Below the pieces are notes generated by a model. The model saw only the letters and a program-made list of their open reading frames with translations, was not told the origin of the DNA and did not search any database. Of a DNA stretch of 64,000 bases, positions 54,102 to 63,968 are shown one piece after another; position 1 is the stretch's first letter; every line of letters begins with the position of its first letter. Both the position numbers and the translations under genes were made by a program. Source of the stretch: CAXBBB01 sp963793245 (GTDB lineage Bacteria; Bacteroidota; Rhodothermia; Rhodothermales; BA12); the NCBI GenBank assembly GCA_963793245.1, contig CAWBZG010000002.1:1481913-1545912 (forward strand). Direction: 5' to 3'.

Positions 54102-55835
54102 ATGTCCACGCCTCCCGACCCGCTCTCCAGCTACCCAAAGTGGGCGCAAGAACTGGCCCGCAAGTACTTCACCAAGACGCTCAATACGTTCGTCCTGTAC
54201 GGCAACGTGCGCGACTTGGTACCGACCGTCGGCGCGGACGGAAAGATGGGCTACCTGCCGCTGCGTTCGTTTCTGACCGATGACCTGTTCGCTACGCGCG
54301 ACGTCGTCGTCTACTACGATCGGGCAGCGGGCATCCACTTTTCGGACGCCGAGAGCCAGCGCGACTTCAACCGCGCCGTGTCGGGGTACGACACGCTGAT
54401 GGGGACCGATTATGCGCAGAAGCTGCCCAAAGACCCGGCGCGCGTCATGTCGCTGTTGCGGTCGTACTTCAGGCTCCGATTGGGTGAGGGCAAGCGCATC
54501 GCCTGCATCATCGACTTCGCCGAGACGATCATCCCGATGGCCGAGGCCGCGACGTACTCGCCCGAAGACCGAGGCGCCCTAGTCGCCCTGCGCAAGTGGT
54601 CGAGCGACCCGCTCTTCCTGCAAGCCGACTTCACCGTCTGCCTGCTGACGGAAAATCTGAACGACCTCAACCAGCGGTTCATCCAGAGCGCGCACACGGC
54701 TGAGATCCGCATCGACCATCCCAACTCGGCGGAGCGACAGGCGTTTGTCGAGCATTCGACCGAGGGCACGCCGTTCGCCGAGCGGTCCGACGTGCCGACG
54801 CGTGTGCTGGCGCAGAACACGGCGGGACTGGGCTACACACAACTGCGCACTATCGTCGCCGATGTGCTCGAAAACGCCGAGCGGCTGACGTACGAGCGGC
54901 TGTCGGTCAAGAAGAAGGAGTTGATCGAGGCCGAAGCGCACGGCATGTTGGAGTTCATCGAGACGGATTTGTCGCTCGACTTGGTCGCCGGACATGGCGA
55001 GGCAAAGGACCACCTGCGGTCGGCAGCGGCGGCGCTCAAAGCCGGTCGGCCTGACGTAATGCCGATGGGCTACTTGGTCAGCGGTCCTGTCGGGACGGGC
55101 AAGACGTTCATGATCACGTGCTTCGCCGGAGAGATCGGCATTCCGATGGTCGTGCTCAAAAACTTCCGCTCGCAGTGGCAGGGCGTGACCGAGGGCAATC
55201 TGGAAAAAATCCTGACGCTGCTCCAGGCGATGACGCCCGTCGCCGTCATGATCGACGAAGCCGACGCGATGCTCGGCGACCGAGACAGCGGCGGCGACAG
55301 CGGCGTGTCCTCGCGTGTGTTCGGCCAGATCGCCACGTTCATGTCGAACACCAAGAACCGGGGCAAAGTCATCTTTTTCCTCGTCACCGCGCGCCCCGAC
55401 CTGATGCCCATCGACTTGAAGCGTCAGGGCCGCGCCGAAGAACACCTCGCCCTCTTCTACCCCACATCCCGCGAGGACCGCGAGGAACTGCTCCGCGTGA
55501 TGCTGCGCCGCGCCAAAGTCGAGATGACGATGGAGCAAGTACCCGAAATCCTGCTAGACGGCGAGCGCACGTTCTCGGGCGCCGACATGGAGGCCGTCCT
55601 GACGCGCGCCCGCTTCGAAGCGGTTGCAACAGGTGCCGACACGGTCACGCCGGAGATTTTGGACAAGGTGGCCCACAACTTCCTACCGCCGACGTATCCG
55701 CTCGAAGTCGAGTTGCAGACGCTCGTCGCCATACAAGAGTGCACGTCGCGCGCGCTGCTGCCCGAGCGTTATCGAGAGTTGGAACGCGAGGACATCACGG
55801 CGCGCATCCGCGAGTTGAAGCGACTGATCGCGTAG
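54102..55835 (+). CDS. AAA-family ATPase
   Basis: A 577-residue cytosolic protein. The first 300 or so residues are an unrecognised domain with a degenerate ATPase look (IACIIDFAETIIPMAEAATY, LLTENLNDLNQRF). The AAA module follows, with Walker A GPVGTGKT at residues 328-335, Walker B VMIDEADAM at about 382 and a late arginine-containing helix (RQGRAEEHLALFYP) with a sensor-2-like FSGADMEAVLTRARFEA. The two-part layout resembles the Ycf46-like group in which an inactive N-terminal ATPase is paired with an active one. The substrate is unknown. It is monocistronic. Confidence 0.8.
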   Translation: MSTPPDPLSSYPKWAQELARKYFTKTLNTFVLYGNVRDLVPTVGADGKMGYLPLRSFLTDDLFATRDVVVYYDRAAGIHFSDAESQRDFNRAVSGYDTLMGTDYAQKLPKDPARVMSLLRSYFRLRLGEGKRIACIIDFAETIIPMAEAATYSPEDRGALVALRKWSSDPLFLQADFTVCLLTENLNDLNQRFIQSAHTAEIRIDHPNSAERQAFVEHSTEGTPFAERSDVPTRVLAQNTAGLGYTQLRTIVADVLENAERLTYERLSVKKKELIEAEAHGMLEFIETDLSLDLVAGHGEAKDHLRSAAAALKAGRPDVMPMGYLVSGPVGTGKTFMITCFAGEIGIPMVVLKNFRSQWQGVTEGNLEKILTLLQAMTPVAVMIDEADAMLGDRDSGGDSGVSSRVFGQIATFMSNTKNRGKVIFFLVTARPDLMPIDLKRQGRAEEHLALFYPTSREDREELLRVMLRRAKVEMTMEQVPEILLDGERTFSGADMEAVLTRARFEAVATGADTVTPEILDKVAHNFLPPTYPLEVELQTLVAIQECTSRALLPERYRELEREDITARIRELKRLIA

Positions 55836-55867
55836 GCACGAAACCTCTTACATCGTCACCCTGAGCG

Positions 55868-56701
55868 TCAATCCCCTAATCCGCTCAGCAACCGGCGGAT
55901 GCGGGCGATTTCCTCGTCTTCCTGCGGCTGTTCGTCGAGTTTGTCGGACACACGCGGAGGGCGAGCGGCTGAGGGAGCCGGTTCGGGCGTCGGAGCCGGA
56001 GCCGGACCTCCGAGCACGGTGCGGCGACCGTAGGCCGGGCGCGGCGCTGGTTGCTCGGGCGTCGGCTCTGGGGTGGCAGGCTCAGCGGCAGGAGTTGGAG
56101 CGGGTGGCGGCTCGGACGCTACCTCTTCGGGCTGCGATACTTCCGGCTCCGGCTCGACGACTTCAGGCTTTGGCTCGGTTTGGCGGTGCGGGGCCGATAG
56201 CCGATTCATGCCCTGCGGCTCGGACGGGAGAAGTTTGATAAAGCCCGTCGGGTCGCTGCCGTCGTAGTGCGCCAGCATCTCCATCTCGGACATCAGAAAT
56301 GCGCGCAGCCGAGCGACGACTTCGTTTCGGCGCGATTCGAGTTGGTCGACTTCCTGCTCCAGCTTCTGCTTTTGTCCGCGCGCCTGACTGGTGATGGTGC
56401 TGGCCTCCTCTTTGGCCTCACCGACAATACGCTCCGACTGCTGCCGCGAGCGGTTTTCGGACTCGCGCGAGTTCTCACGCGCGGTCTTGAGCGCTTCTTG
56501 CAGTGCCTCCTCGACGCGCTCGTAGTGTTCGAGTTTGGATTCGAGTTCGCGCACGCGCTCCTCGGCCCGACGCTGGCTATCGACGATCTCGCTCCACTGG
56601 CTGCTGACCAGGTTGAGGTAGGCCTGTACTTCGTCTGCGTCGTACCCGCGCATGCGGCGCGAAAACTCGTGCTTGCGGATGTCGAGCGGGGTGAGTTTCA
56701 T
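55868..56701 (-). CDS. DivIVA-like coiled-coil protein
   Basis: A 277-residue protein. The N-terminal membrane-binding part matches DivIVA (LTPLDIRKHEFSRRMRGYDA, DEVQAYLNLV). A long coiled coil follows (about 35-130; EERVRELESKLEHYERVEEA), then a Pro/Glu-rich linker and a short basic C-terminal helix (IARIRRLLSGLGD). DivIVA proteins mark curved membrane at poles and septa. ATG 56701 opens the conserved domain. The gene is convergent with the AAA ATPase gene. Confidence 0.85.
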   Translation of the reverse strand: MKLTPLDIRKHEFSRRMRGYDADEVQAYLNLVSSQWSEIVDSQRRAEERVRELESKLEHYERVEEALQEALKTARENSRESENRSRQQSERIVGEAKEEASTITSQARGQKQKLEQEVDQLESRRNEVVARLRAFLMSEMEMLAHYDGSDPTGFIKLLPSEPQGMNRLSAPHRQTEPKPEVVEPEPEVSQPEEVASEPPPAPTPAAEPATPEPTPEQPAPRPAYGRRTVLGGPAPAPTPEPAPSAARPPRVSDKLDEQPQEDEEIARIRRLLSGLGD

Positions 56702-56752
56702 GGTCGTGCGGGCAGATCGGAAGGGCAATGCAAAGATACAGAGTGCAGACGG

Positions 56753-57479
56753 CTACTCGCGCGCTCCGAAAAGCGTGCTGCCCAGCCGAACGTGCGTCGC
56801 GCCCTCCTCGACCGCGATCTCGTAGTCGCCGCTCATGCCCATCGACAGGCCGGACAGATCGGCGTCGGGGTGATCGGACTGAGGAAACGTCTCGCCCAAT
56901 CGCCGGAGCAGCGCGAACTGCGGACGGACGCTTTCGGGATCGTCGGTCGGCGCGGCCAAGGTCATGAGTCCTTTGACGCGGATGCGGTCGTGGTCGCGCA
57001 GGCTAGCGACGAAGGCGTGCACTTGGTCCGGCTCCAGCCCATACTTGCTGTCTTCGCCCGAAACGTTGACCTGGACGAAGCAGTCTAGCCCGGCGACTTC
57101 GTCGCGTTCGGCGCGCTTCTGAATGGTGTCGGCCAAGCTCAATGAGTCGAGCGCGTGGAAGACGCTTGCGCGGCCCAAAATGTCTTTGGACTTCTTGGAT
57201 TGCAGGTGACCGATGTAGTGCCACCGTACCTCTCCGCCGCGCTCGGCTCCGGGCAGTTCGTCGGCCTTTTGCTGCAACTCCTGCACCTTATTCTCACCCA
57301 GATCGCGCTACGCCCGCAACCAGGGCCGCTCGGACGTACTCCATCGGATGCGTCTTGGTCACGGCGACGAGCGTCACCTCATCGGGATCGCGCCCCACTC
57401 GCTTGCACGCGTCGGCGATGCGCTGCCGGGCGTGCGCGATGTTGGCGGCGATGTCGTCAGCGGTGAGTTCAGTAGGCAT
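56753..57479 (-). CDS. YggS/PROSC-like PLP-binding protein, one frameshift
   Basis: A 241-residue single-barrel PLP protein when corrected, involved in PLP homeostasis. The PLP lysine is K42 in TLVAVTKTHP. Later motifs are WHYIGHLQSKKSKDIL, CFVQVNVSGEDSKYGL, GLMTLA and LSMGMSGDYEIAVEEGATHVRLGS. The two parts lie in different frames near 57308-57311: GTAGCGC reads as GTGCGC if one A is removed, joining ALVAGV to RDLGENKVQELQQKADEL. Length 3n+1 fits one extra base. It overlaps the CPXCG gene. Confidence 0.88.
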
Positions 57480-57663
57480 CCTGAGCAGGCTCGGCGGAGA
57501 AATCGGCGACGGTCTCGCCATCGGTGTGGTAGGTGATCTGGATCGGTCGGCAGCACACTTCGCAATCCTCGACGTAGGTCTGCACCTCGTCGGTCGGCTC
57601 GAGGATCATCGTGATCGTCTGCCAGCAGAACGGGCACGTGAAGGGATGTTCGATGGGATACAT
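57469..57663 (-). CDS. CPXCG-motif small cysteine-rich protein
   Basis: A 64-residue protein beginning MYPIEHPFTCPFCWQTIT, with further cysteines in YVEDCEVCCRPIQ and an acidic C-terminal. This is the CPXCG family, likely a zinc-binding protein; function unknown. It overlaps the YggS-like gene start by 11 bases. ATG 57663 is chosen because the longer frame has no conserved pattern. Confidence 0.8.
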   Translation of the reverse strand: MYPIEHPFTCPFCWQTITMILEPTDEVQTYVEDCEVCCRPIQITYHTDGETVADFSAEPAQDAY

Positions 57664-57706
57664 GGCGATGCAACGCGCGAGAATGAAGGCGGCTTCCACA
57701 GACTCC

Positions 57707-57734
57707 GTAGCGACGGGGCATGCCCCGTCGCTAC
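57707..57734. repeat. REP-like perfect palindrome (GTAGCGACG family)
   Basis: A 28-nt perfect palindrome with arms starting GTAGCGACGGGG and centred on GCATGC, in the gap between the CPXCG and permease genes. The first 9 bases match the palindromic region near 60.98 kb. Confidence 0.85.
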
Positions 57735-57740
57735 ACCGGA

Positions 57741-60265
57741 TCACCCCTCGCCCCGCAACACGCCAATCGTCGGTCCGGCGTACGTTCCGCGCCCGGACAG
57801 TAGCCCGACGATCAGCGTCAGCGCGACGACGCCCGCCAGCGTACCGAGCACGCCCAACCACGGAAGTCCCAGCGGCACGTCGAAGACCCAGCGGGCCAGC
57901 GCCCAGCCCGCACCGACGGCGAAGACGGTCCCTACTAACCCGCCGAACAACCCGGTCAGCGCGTACTCGACAACAGCCAACCGGCGGACCTGCGTCAGCC
58001 GCGCGCCCAGCGTTTTCATCAGCACGCTCTCACGCTCCCGCTGCGACCGCGTCGAGACGACGACCGCGACGAGCACGATCAGCCCGGTGACTAGGGAGAA
58101 CAGCGCCATGAAACGAATCACACTGCCGATGCGGTCGAACAGCGCCTGAAACACGCCCGCCACCAGGTCGAGGTCGACGACCGACACGTTGGGTTGCGTC
58201 CGAGCCAGCGCGTTCTGCAGGTCAGCCGTCTGCGTGCTCTCCTGCACGTGCGTCAGCATCACGATGGATTGCGGCGCGCGTTCGAGGACTCCGGCGGGGA
58301 AGACGACGAAGAAGTTGGTCGCAAACTGCTGCCAGTCGACTTCCCTAATCGACCCGATGGTCGTCGTGATCGCACGTCCCCCCACATCCCACACGAGCGT
58401 GTCGCCAATGGTGACGCCGAGTTCGTCGCGCGCTACGTCGGCTTCTATCGACACCTGGGGAATGGCGTCGGGCGTCGGCAGCGTGCCCGAGAACTCCCCG
58501 GCGATCAGGGTTTCGGTCGGCGTCAGCGCGTCGCGGTAGGTCGAGCGGTATTCGCGGCGGTGCGCCCACGTGATCTCCCCTCTTCGCGACGTGTCGAGGC
58601 GGGCAGCCTCTACGTCGAGATCACCCACGCGCAGCAGCCGCATCGTCACGATGGGAACGCGGTCGATTAGCGGCAACTCGCGCTCTTCGAGCAGCGCGAC
58701 GACACTATCGGCCTGGTAGGGCTGCACGTCGAACAGGACGAGGTTGGGGTCGTCCGGCCCGCCGCCGATGTCGAACTGGCCGACGAGTGTGTTTTGCACG
58801 ATCACGAGCACGAGCAGCAGAAACGTGCCGAAGCCCAGCGCCGTCAGCAGCAGCAGCGTCTGGTTGCGAGGTCGGTGCATCGACGCCAGTCCGTGACGCA
58901 GCGTGAACGGCAGCGGCCTGCGCGCCAATGCCCGAGCGCCCCGCGCCAGCGCCCACGCTGCCAGCGCCAGTCCGCCGAATACGACGATCAGTCCGCCCGC
59001 GTATCCAAATGCGACGCCCCAGCTTCCGGTCAGGAAATAGGCGAAGCCGACCAAAATCGCCGCGCCGACCAATCCGACCATCCACCGCAGCGGATCACGC
59101 ACGTCAGTCGTCGTCACGCGCAGCGCTTGCAGCGGCGACACCAGACGCACGCCCAAGACTGGCACCAACGCGAAGCCCAACGTCACCAGCAGTCCGACAG
59201 CCATCCCGATGCCGACCGCGCTCCACGACAGCGTCGCTGCGATGTCGAACGGTAGAAAACTCGCCAGCATCGACTGGCAGCAGTCCGACGATTACCGCAC
59301 CAACTGCTGTCCCGATCACGCCCGCTATCAGCGCCCATCCCCGCAGCCTGCCACAGGTGAACCGCGACCGTCGTCCGCAGCGGCGCGCCCAAACAGCGCA
59401 GGACAGCGACGCTCCTGAGTCGGCTCTGGATGAACACGTGTGTTGCCCCGGCCACGCCCAGCCCGCCAAGCAAGACCGCGATGAACGCCGTCAGTCCCAG
59501 AAAGCGGTAGAGCAGGTCGAGGCCGTCTTGCCAGTCGCCCAGCACTTCGGACGGCGTATCGGTGCGGACGCGCTCTTTGCGCAGCGTCGTCTCCAAACTC
59601 GCCACCAGCGTATCGGGGTCGATGCCCGGTTTGAGGAGTGCGAACCGCTCATAGTCGAGTCTGGCGCCGCGCGCCGTCAGCGTCGTGTCCAGTCCGGCCA
59701 GCGGGATATACACACGCGGACTCACCAACGAGGCAAACCCCGTCTCGCGCCCCGTCGACAGCACGCGCCCGACGACCGGGTAGCGATTCTTGCCAACTTG
59801 CAGGCTGTCCCCCACCTCGACACCGAAGCCGTCGAGCAGCCCGGCGTCGGCCAGCGCGCCGCCCGTTTCGCGCGCGATTTCGGACGCGTTGGCCGGTTCG
59901 GTTTCGAGCGATCCGTAAAACGGATAGCGCCCTTCTCCCGCCCGGACGAGCGTCAGCCGCGCCTCGCCTTGCTCGGGAAAAAACACCATCGACGTAAACG
60001 AAAGCCGGTCGCTCGTCTCGACCGCCACCGAGTCCGTGATCGCCGTTAGCCGCTTAGAAAAGCGCTGATTCGACTCGAACGACACGTCGGCACCGAGCAG
60101 CGATTGGGCCTCACCGTCGAGCGCACCGCGCAAACTCGCCCCGAACGACGTAATCGCCACCAACGCCGCCACACCGACGGCCATTGACAGGAGAAACAGG
60201 AGCAGACGCAGCCTGCTGCCGCGCGTATCGCGCCACGCCATGCGCAGCGACCAGGGAAAAGCCAT
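57741..60265 (-). CDS. FtsX-like ABC transporter permease, two frameshifts
   Basis: A permease of about 840 residues when corrected, with an MacB-like N-terminal helix, periplasmic domain and two FtsX-type membrane modules. The first part reads WRDTRGSRLRLLLFLLSMAVG, VHLWQAAGMG; the middle LIAGVIGTAVGAVIVGLL; the last part MLASFLPFDIAATLSWSAVG and a late MKTLGARLTQVRRLAVVEYAL. The first join is near 59329-59334 and the second near 59268-59274. Each fits one extra base, and total length 3n+2 agrees. The substrate is unknown; no ATPase gene is adjacent. Start ATG 60265. Confidence 0.85.
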
Positions 60266-60323
60266 CGGGTTCGGAGAGTAAACAGGCTGTACGCCGTTTC
60301 GCCTCGACCGTTCACGCTCTCCG

Positions 60324-60944
60324 CTACGCTCCTGCTTCCAGATCGCCGCCCGCCGTCGTCTCTGCGATCCACTGGTGCAGTTCGTCCATGCCGCGTCCGG
60401 TCTGCGAACTCGTCAGCACGATAGGCACCTCCCTCCCGCTCTCTTCGACGGCCTGACGCGCCAGCTTGACGCTCTTGTCGCGTGCATTGGTGCCCAGCTT
60501 GTCCGCTTTGGTGAGCACGATCACGTTGGGCACGTGCGAGCCTTTGAGCGCGGCAAACACCTCGCGGTCGATGGCCGTCGGCGGGTGTCGACTATCGACG
60601 AGATGTAACAGCAGACGCAGGCTCGACCGCTCGACGGCGTAGCGCTCGATCAGCGCGGCCCAGTGCGCGCGCTCCGTCTTGCTGACCTTCGCGTAGCCGT
60701 AGCCTGGAATGTCGACGAGGTAAAACTGGCCGTTGACGTCGAAAAAGTTAAATGCCCGCGTCTTGCCCGGCGTCCCCGACGTGAGCGCGAGTTGCTTGCG
60801 CCCGGTCAGCGCGTTGAGCAGCGAACTCTTGCCGACGTTCGAGCGCCCTAGAAAGGCGACCTCGGGGCGTTCGGGCGGCGGAAGCGTCTTCCACGACGGA
60901 GCCGACAGGACGAAACGAGCGGCATTAAGCGGATTCTTGGACAT
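60324..60944 (-). CDS. engB: Ribosome biogenesis GTPase EngB (YihA/YsxC)
   Basis: A 206-residue small GTPase needed for assembly of the large ribosomal subunit. G1 GRSNVGKSSLL, the switch SGTPGKTRAFNFF, G3 DIPGYGYAK, G4 TKADKL and the late LTSSQTGRGMDEL are in order. ATG 60944 (MSKNPLNAARF) is chosen; an ATG 7 codons earlier is possible. It lies about 60 bases upstream of the permease start and may be its operon partner. Confidence 0.94.
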   Translation of the reverse strand: MSKNPLNAARFVLSAPSWKTLPPPERPEVAFLGRSNVGKSSLLNALTGRKQLALTSGTPGKTRAFNFFDVNGQFYLVDIPGYGYAKVSKTERAHWAALIERYAVERSSLRLLLHLVDSRHPPTAIDREVFAALKGSHVPNVIVLTKADKLGTNARDKSVKLARQAVEESGREVPIVLTSSQTGRGMDELHQWIAETTAGGDLEAGA

Positions 60945-60968
60945 AAATAGGAGGTGTGAACGCAAGTA

Positions 60969-61001
60969 GTCGCTAACGTAGCGACGTTATACATAACGTC
61001 G
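60969..61001. repeat. Nested inverted repeats (GTAGCGACG family)
   Basis: GTCGCTA (60969-60975) pairs with TAGCGAC (60979-60985). The second arm is part of a longer inverted repeat, CGACGTTAT (60982-60990) and ATAACGTCG (60993-61001), around a 2-base centre. The two pairings exclude each other. It lies between engB and the aconitase stop, both on the minus strand. Confidence 0.65.
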
Positions 61002-61073
61002 GCTTGATGACGAATACGAAAAGCGCCGCGCCTCCGATGGGAAGCACGGCGCTCTGTAGCCTAACCAGCGGAA

Positions 61074-63811
61074 TTACGCTGCGACGCCTTCGCCCTGCGC
61101 GCTCAGGAACTCGCGGAGCACGTAGTGGAGGATGCCACCGTTGCGGTAGTAATCGACCTCGACCGGCGTGTCGAGCCGGACCGTCGCCTCAAACGTGACC
61201 ATTCTCGCCGCTCTCGCGCGTCGCTGTGACCGTCAGCGTCTGGCGCGGCTGCACGTCGTCCGTGACGGGGATGTCGAACGTTTCCGTTCCATCCAGCCCG
61301 AGCGATGCGGCGTTCTGGCCCTTTGGCGTATTCGAGCGGAAGCACGCCCATGCCGATCAGGTTGCTGCGGTGGATGCGCTCGAACGAGTCTACGATTACG
61401 GCCTTGACGCCGAGCAGGATCGTGCCTTTGGCGGCCCAGTCGCGCGAGCTTCCCATGCCATAGTCCTTGCCGCCCAAGACGACGAGCGGCGTTCCGGCTT
61501 CGACGTACTGCATGGCCGCGTCGTAGATCGGCTCGACCTGACCCGTCGCGAAGTTGCGCGTGATGCCGCCTTCGGTTCCCGGAAGCATCTGGTTCTTGAT
61601 GCGGATGTTGGCGAACGTACCGCGCATCATCACTTCGTGGTTGCCACGTCGTGATCCGTACGAGTTGAAGTCGAACGGACGAACGCCGTTTTCGATCAGG
61701 TACGTTCCGGCAGGCGCGTCGGCTTTGATCGCACCGGCGGGCGAGATGTGGTCGGTCGTCGTCGAGTCGCCCGCTTTGAGCAGCACGCGCGCGCCGCTGA
61801 TGCCTTCGATCTTGGGCGTCTCGGGCGTCAGGCTCGTGAAGAACGGCGGCTCCTGCACGTACGTCGAGTTGGTGTCCCACTCGTAGATGGCGCCTTCGGG
61901 AATGCGGATCGCGTTCCAGTCGGCATTCGAGTCTTCGATGCCGTCGTACTCGCGCGCATACATCTCGGGCGTAATGACCCGCTCAATCGTCTGCTTGATC
62001 TCGTCCGAGGTCGGCCAGACGTCGCGCAGGTACACCGCGTTGCCCTGCTCGTCGTGCCCGAGCGGATCGTTGTTCAGGTCGGTGTCGACCGACCCGGCGA
62101 GCGCGTAGGCGACGACCAAAGGCGGCGAGGCGAGGTAGTTGGCCTGCACCTTCTGGTGGATGCGCCCCTCGAAGTTGCGGTTGCCCGACAGCACGCCTGC
62201 GACGATCAGGTTGCCCTCATCGATGGCCGAGACCGTCTCGGCAGGCAGCGGACCGCTGTTGCCGATACACGTCGTGCAGCCGTAACCGACGAGGTTGAAG
62301 CCCAGCGCGTTGAGATACGTCATCAGCCCGGCGTCTTGCAGGTACTCGGTGACGACTTTCGATCCAGGTGCCAAGCTTGTCTTGACGTACGGCTTGACTT
62401 TGAGACCCCGCTCGACGGCTTTCTTCGCTACCAGCGCCGCGCCGATCATGACCGATGGGTTCGACGTGTTGGTGCAACTCGTGATGGCCGCAATCGTCAC
62501 GTCGCCATGTCGCAGATCGAGGTCATCGCCTCCTTTCTTGTTGGCATAGTGCCCCGTGTTCGTCACGTCTTCGGGCTTCATGCCAAACCCTTGAGGTCCA
62601 GCAGGCGCCACTAGCGAAGCCGCGAACGACTCCTTGACGTCAGGCAGCGAGATGCGGTCCTGCGGGCGCTTCGGTCCGGCCATCGACGGCACCACCTCGG
62701 ACAGGTTGAGGTCGAGAACATCGAGGTACTGCGGATCAGGCGTATCCGATGTGCGGAAGAGTCCCTGCTCTTTGTAGTAGCGCTCGACCGTCTGGACGAG
62801 GTCTTCGGGGCGCCCCGTCCGGCGCAAAAACGCCAACGTCTCATCGTCGACCGGAAAGAAGCCCATCGTCGCGCCGTATTCGGGCGCCATGTTCGCAATC
62901 GTCGCGCGGTCCGGGACCGTCAGCTTACTCAGGCCTTCGCCGAAGAACTCAACGAACTTGCCGACAACGCCGTACTTACGCAGCGTCTCGGTCACGCCGA
63001 GGACCAGGTCAGTCGCCGTCGCCCCCTCGGGCATCTCGCCGCTCACGCGCACACCGATCACTTCGGGCATGAGCATGTAGATCGGCTGACCGAGCATGAC
63101 TGCCTCGGCCTCAATACCGCCGACGCCCCAGCCCATCACGCCCAGACCGTTGATCATCGTCGTGTGACTGTCCGTGCCGACGAGCGAGTCGGGGTAGATG
63201 ACGTCCAGCCCTTCCTCGGGCCGCCGCCAAACACCTTCGGCGATGTACTCCAGGTTGACCTGGTGGCAGATACCGCTGGCAGGCGGGACGACGGAGAAGT
63301 TCTCGAACGCCTGCTGGCCCCAACGCAGAAACTCGTAGCGCTCCTTGTTGCGCGTAAACTCCAATTCGGAGTTCAGCTTGAGCGCATCCGGAACACCATA
63401 GTGGTCGACCATAACCGAGTGGTCGATGACCAAGTGGACGGGCACGCGCGGGTTGATCTCGTTGGGATCGCCGCCCAAACGCGCCATCGCCGAACGCATC
63501 GCCGCCAAATCGACGACAGCCGGGACGCCGGTAAAGTCCTGCAAGAGCACGCGCGCTGGCATGAACGGGATCTCCTCCTTAGCTGGCTGCTTGGGGTCGT
63601 AAGCAGCCAATCGTTCGATGTCGTCCTTGGTGACGAGATGGCCGTCGCCGTTGCGGAGGAGCGCTTCGAGCAAGATGCGGATCGACACCGGGAGGCGCGT
63701 GATGTCGCCCAGCCCGGCTTTTCCGATGGCATCAAGGCGATAGAGATAGGCGCTACCGCTCCCGGTGTCGAACGTGTCGCGGGCGTTAAGGAAGTCGTGA
63801 GATTCGGGCAT
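61074..63811 (-). CDS. acnA: Aconitate hydratase, two frameshifts
   Basis: Aconitase A, interconverting citrate and isocitrate in the TCA cycle; about 911 residues when corrected. Cluster cysteines lie in SCTNTSNP and CTTCIGNSG. Other family marks are SLVGTDSHTTMINGLGVMGWG and GMGSSRDWAAKG. Near 61317-61325 the frame slips after LEYAKG; removing one base of the AAAGGGCC run restores QNAASLGLDGTETFDIP. Near 61199-61202 a second extra base is removed to give ATRESGENVTFEATV and the ending EFLSAQGEGVAA. Total length 3n+2 agrees with two extra bases. Loss of aconitase in an otherwise healthy genome is unlikely, so these look like sequencing errors. Start ATG 63811. Confidence 0.92.
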
Positions 63812-63927
63812 AGGGGCGAGATCGGGGTAAAAGCGGTCGGGTATAGTTCGTGTCTAACGAAACGCGATGCGTGCGGGTCCGCCCCATTTTAGGCGATGCG
63901 CATTCACACGGCATTCCGCTCGCTCCC

Positions 63928-63958
63928 TTGACGCTCGCTATCCGTCGACGTAGTTTTG
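63928..63958 (+). promoter_or_regulatory. Bacteroidota-type promoter before tRNA-Ala
   Basis: TTG (63928-63930) and TAGTTTTG (63951-63958), an exact TAnnTTTG match, are 20 bases apart. They lie 10 bases before the tRNA 5' end, the right place for a stable-RNA promoter. TTGACG and TAGTTT with 17 bases between would also read as a general sigma-70 promoter. Confidence 0.65.
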
Positions 63959-63968
63959 GGGTCTTGCC

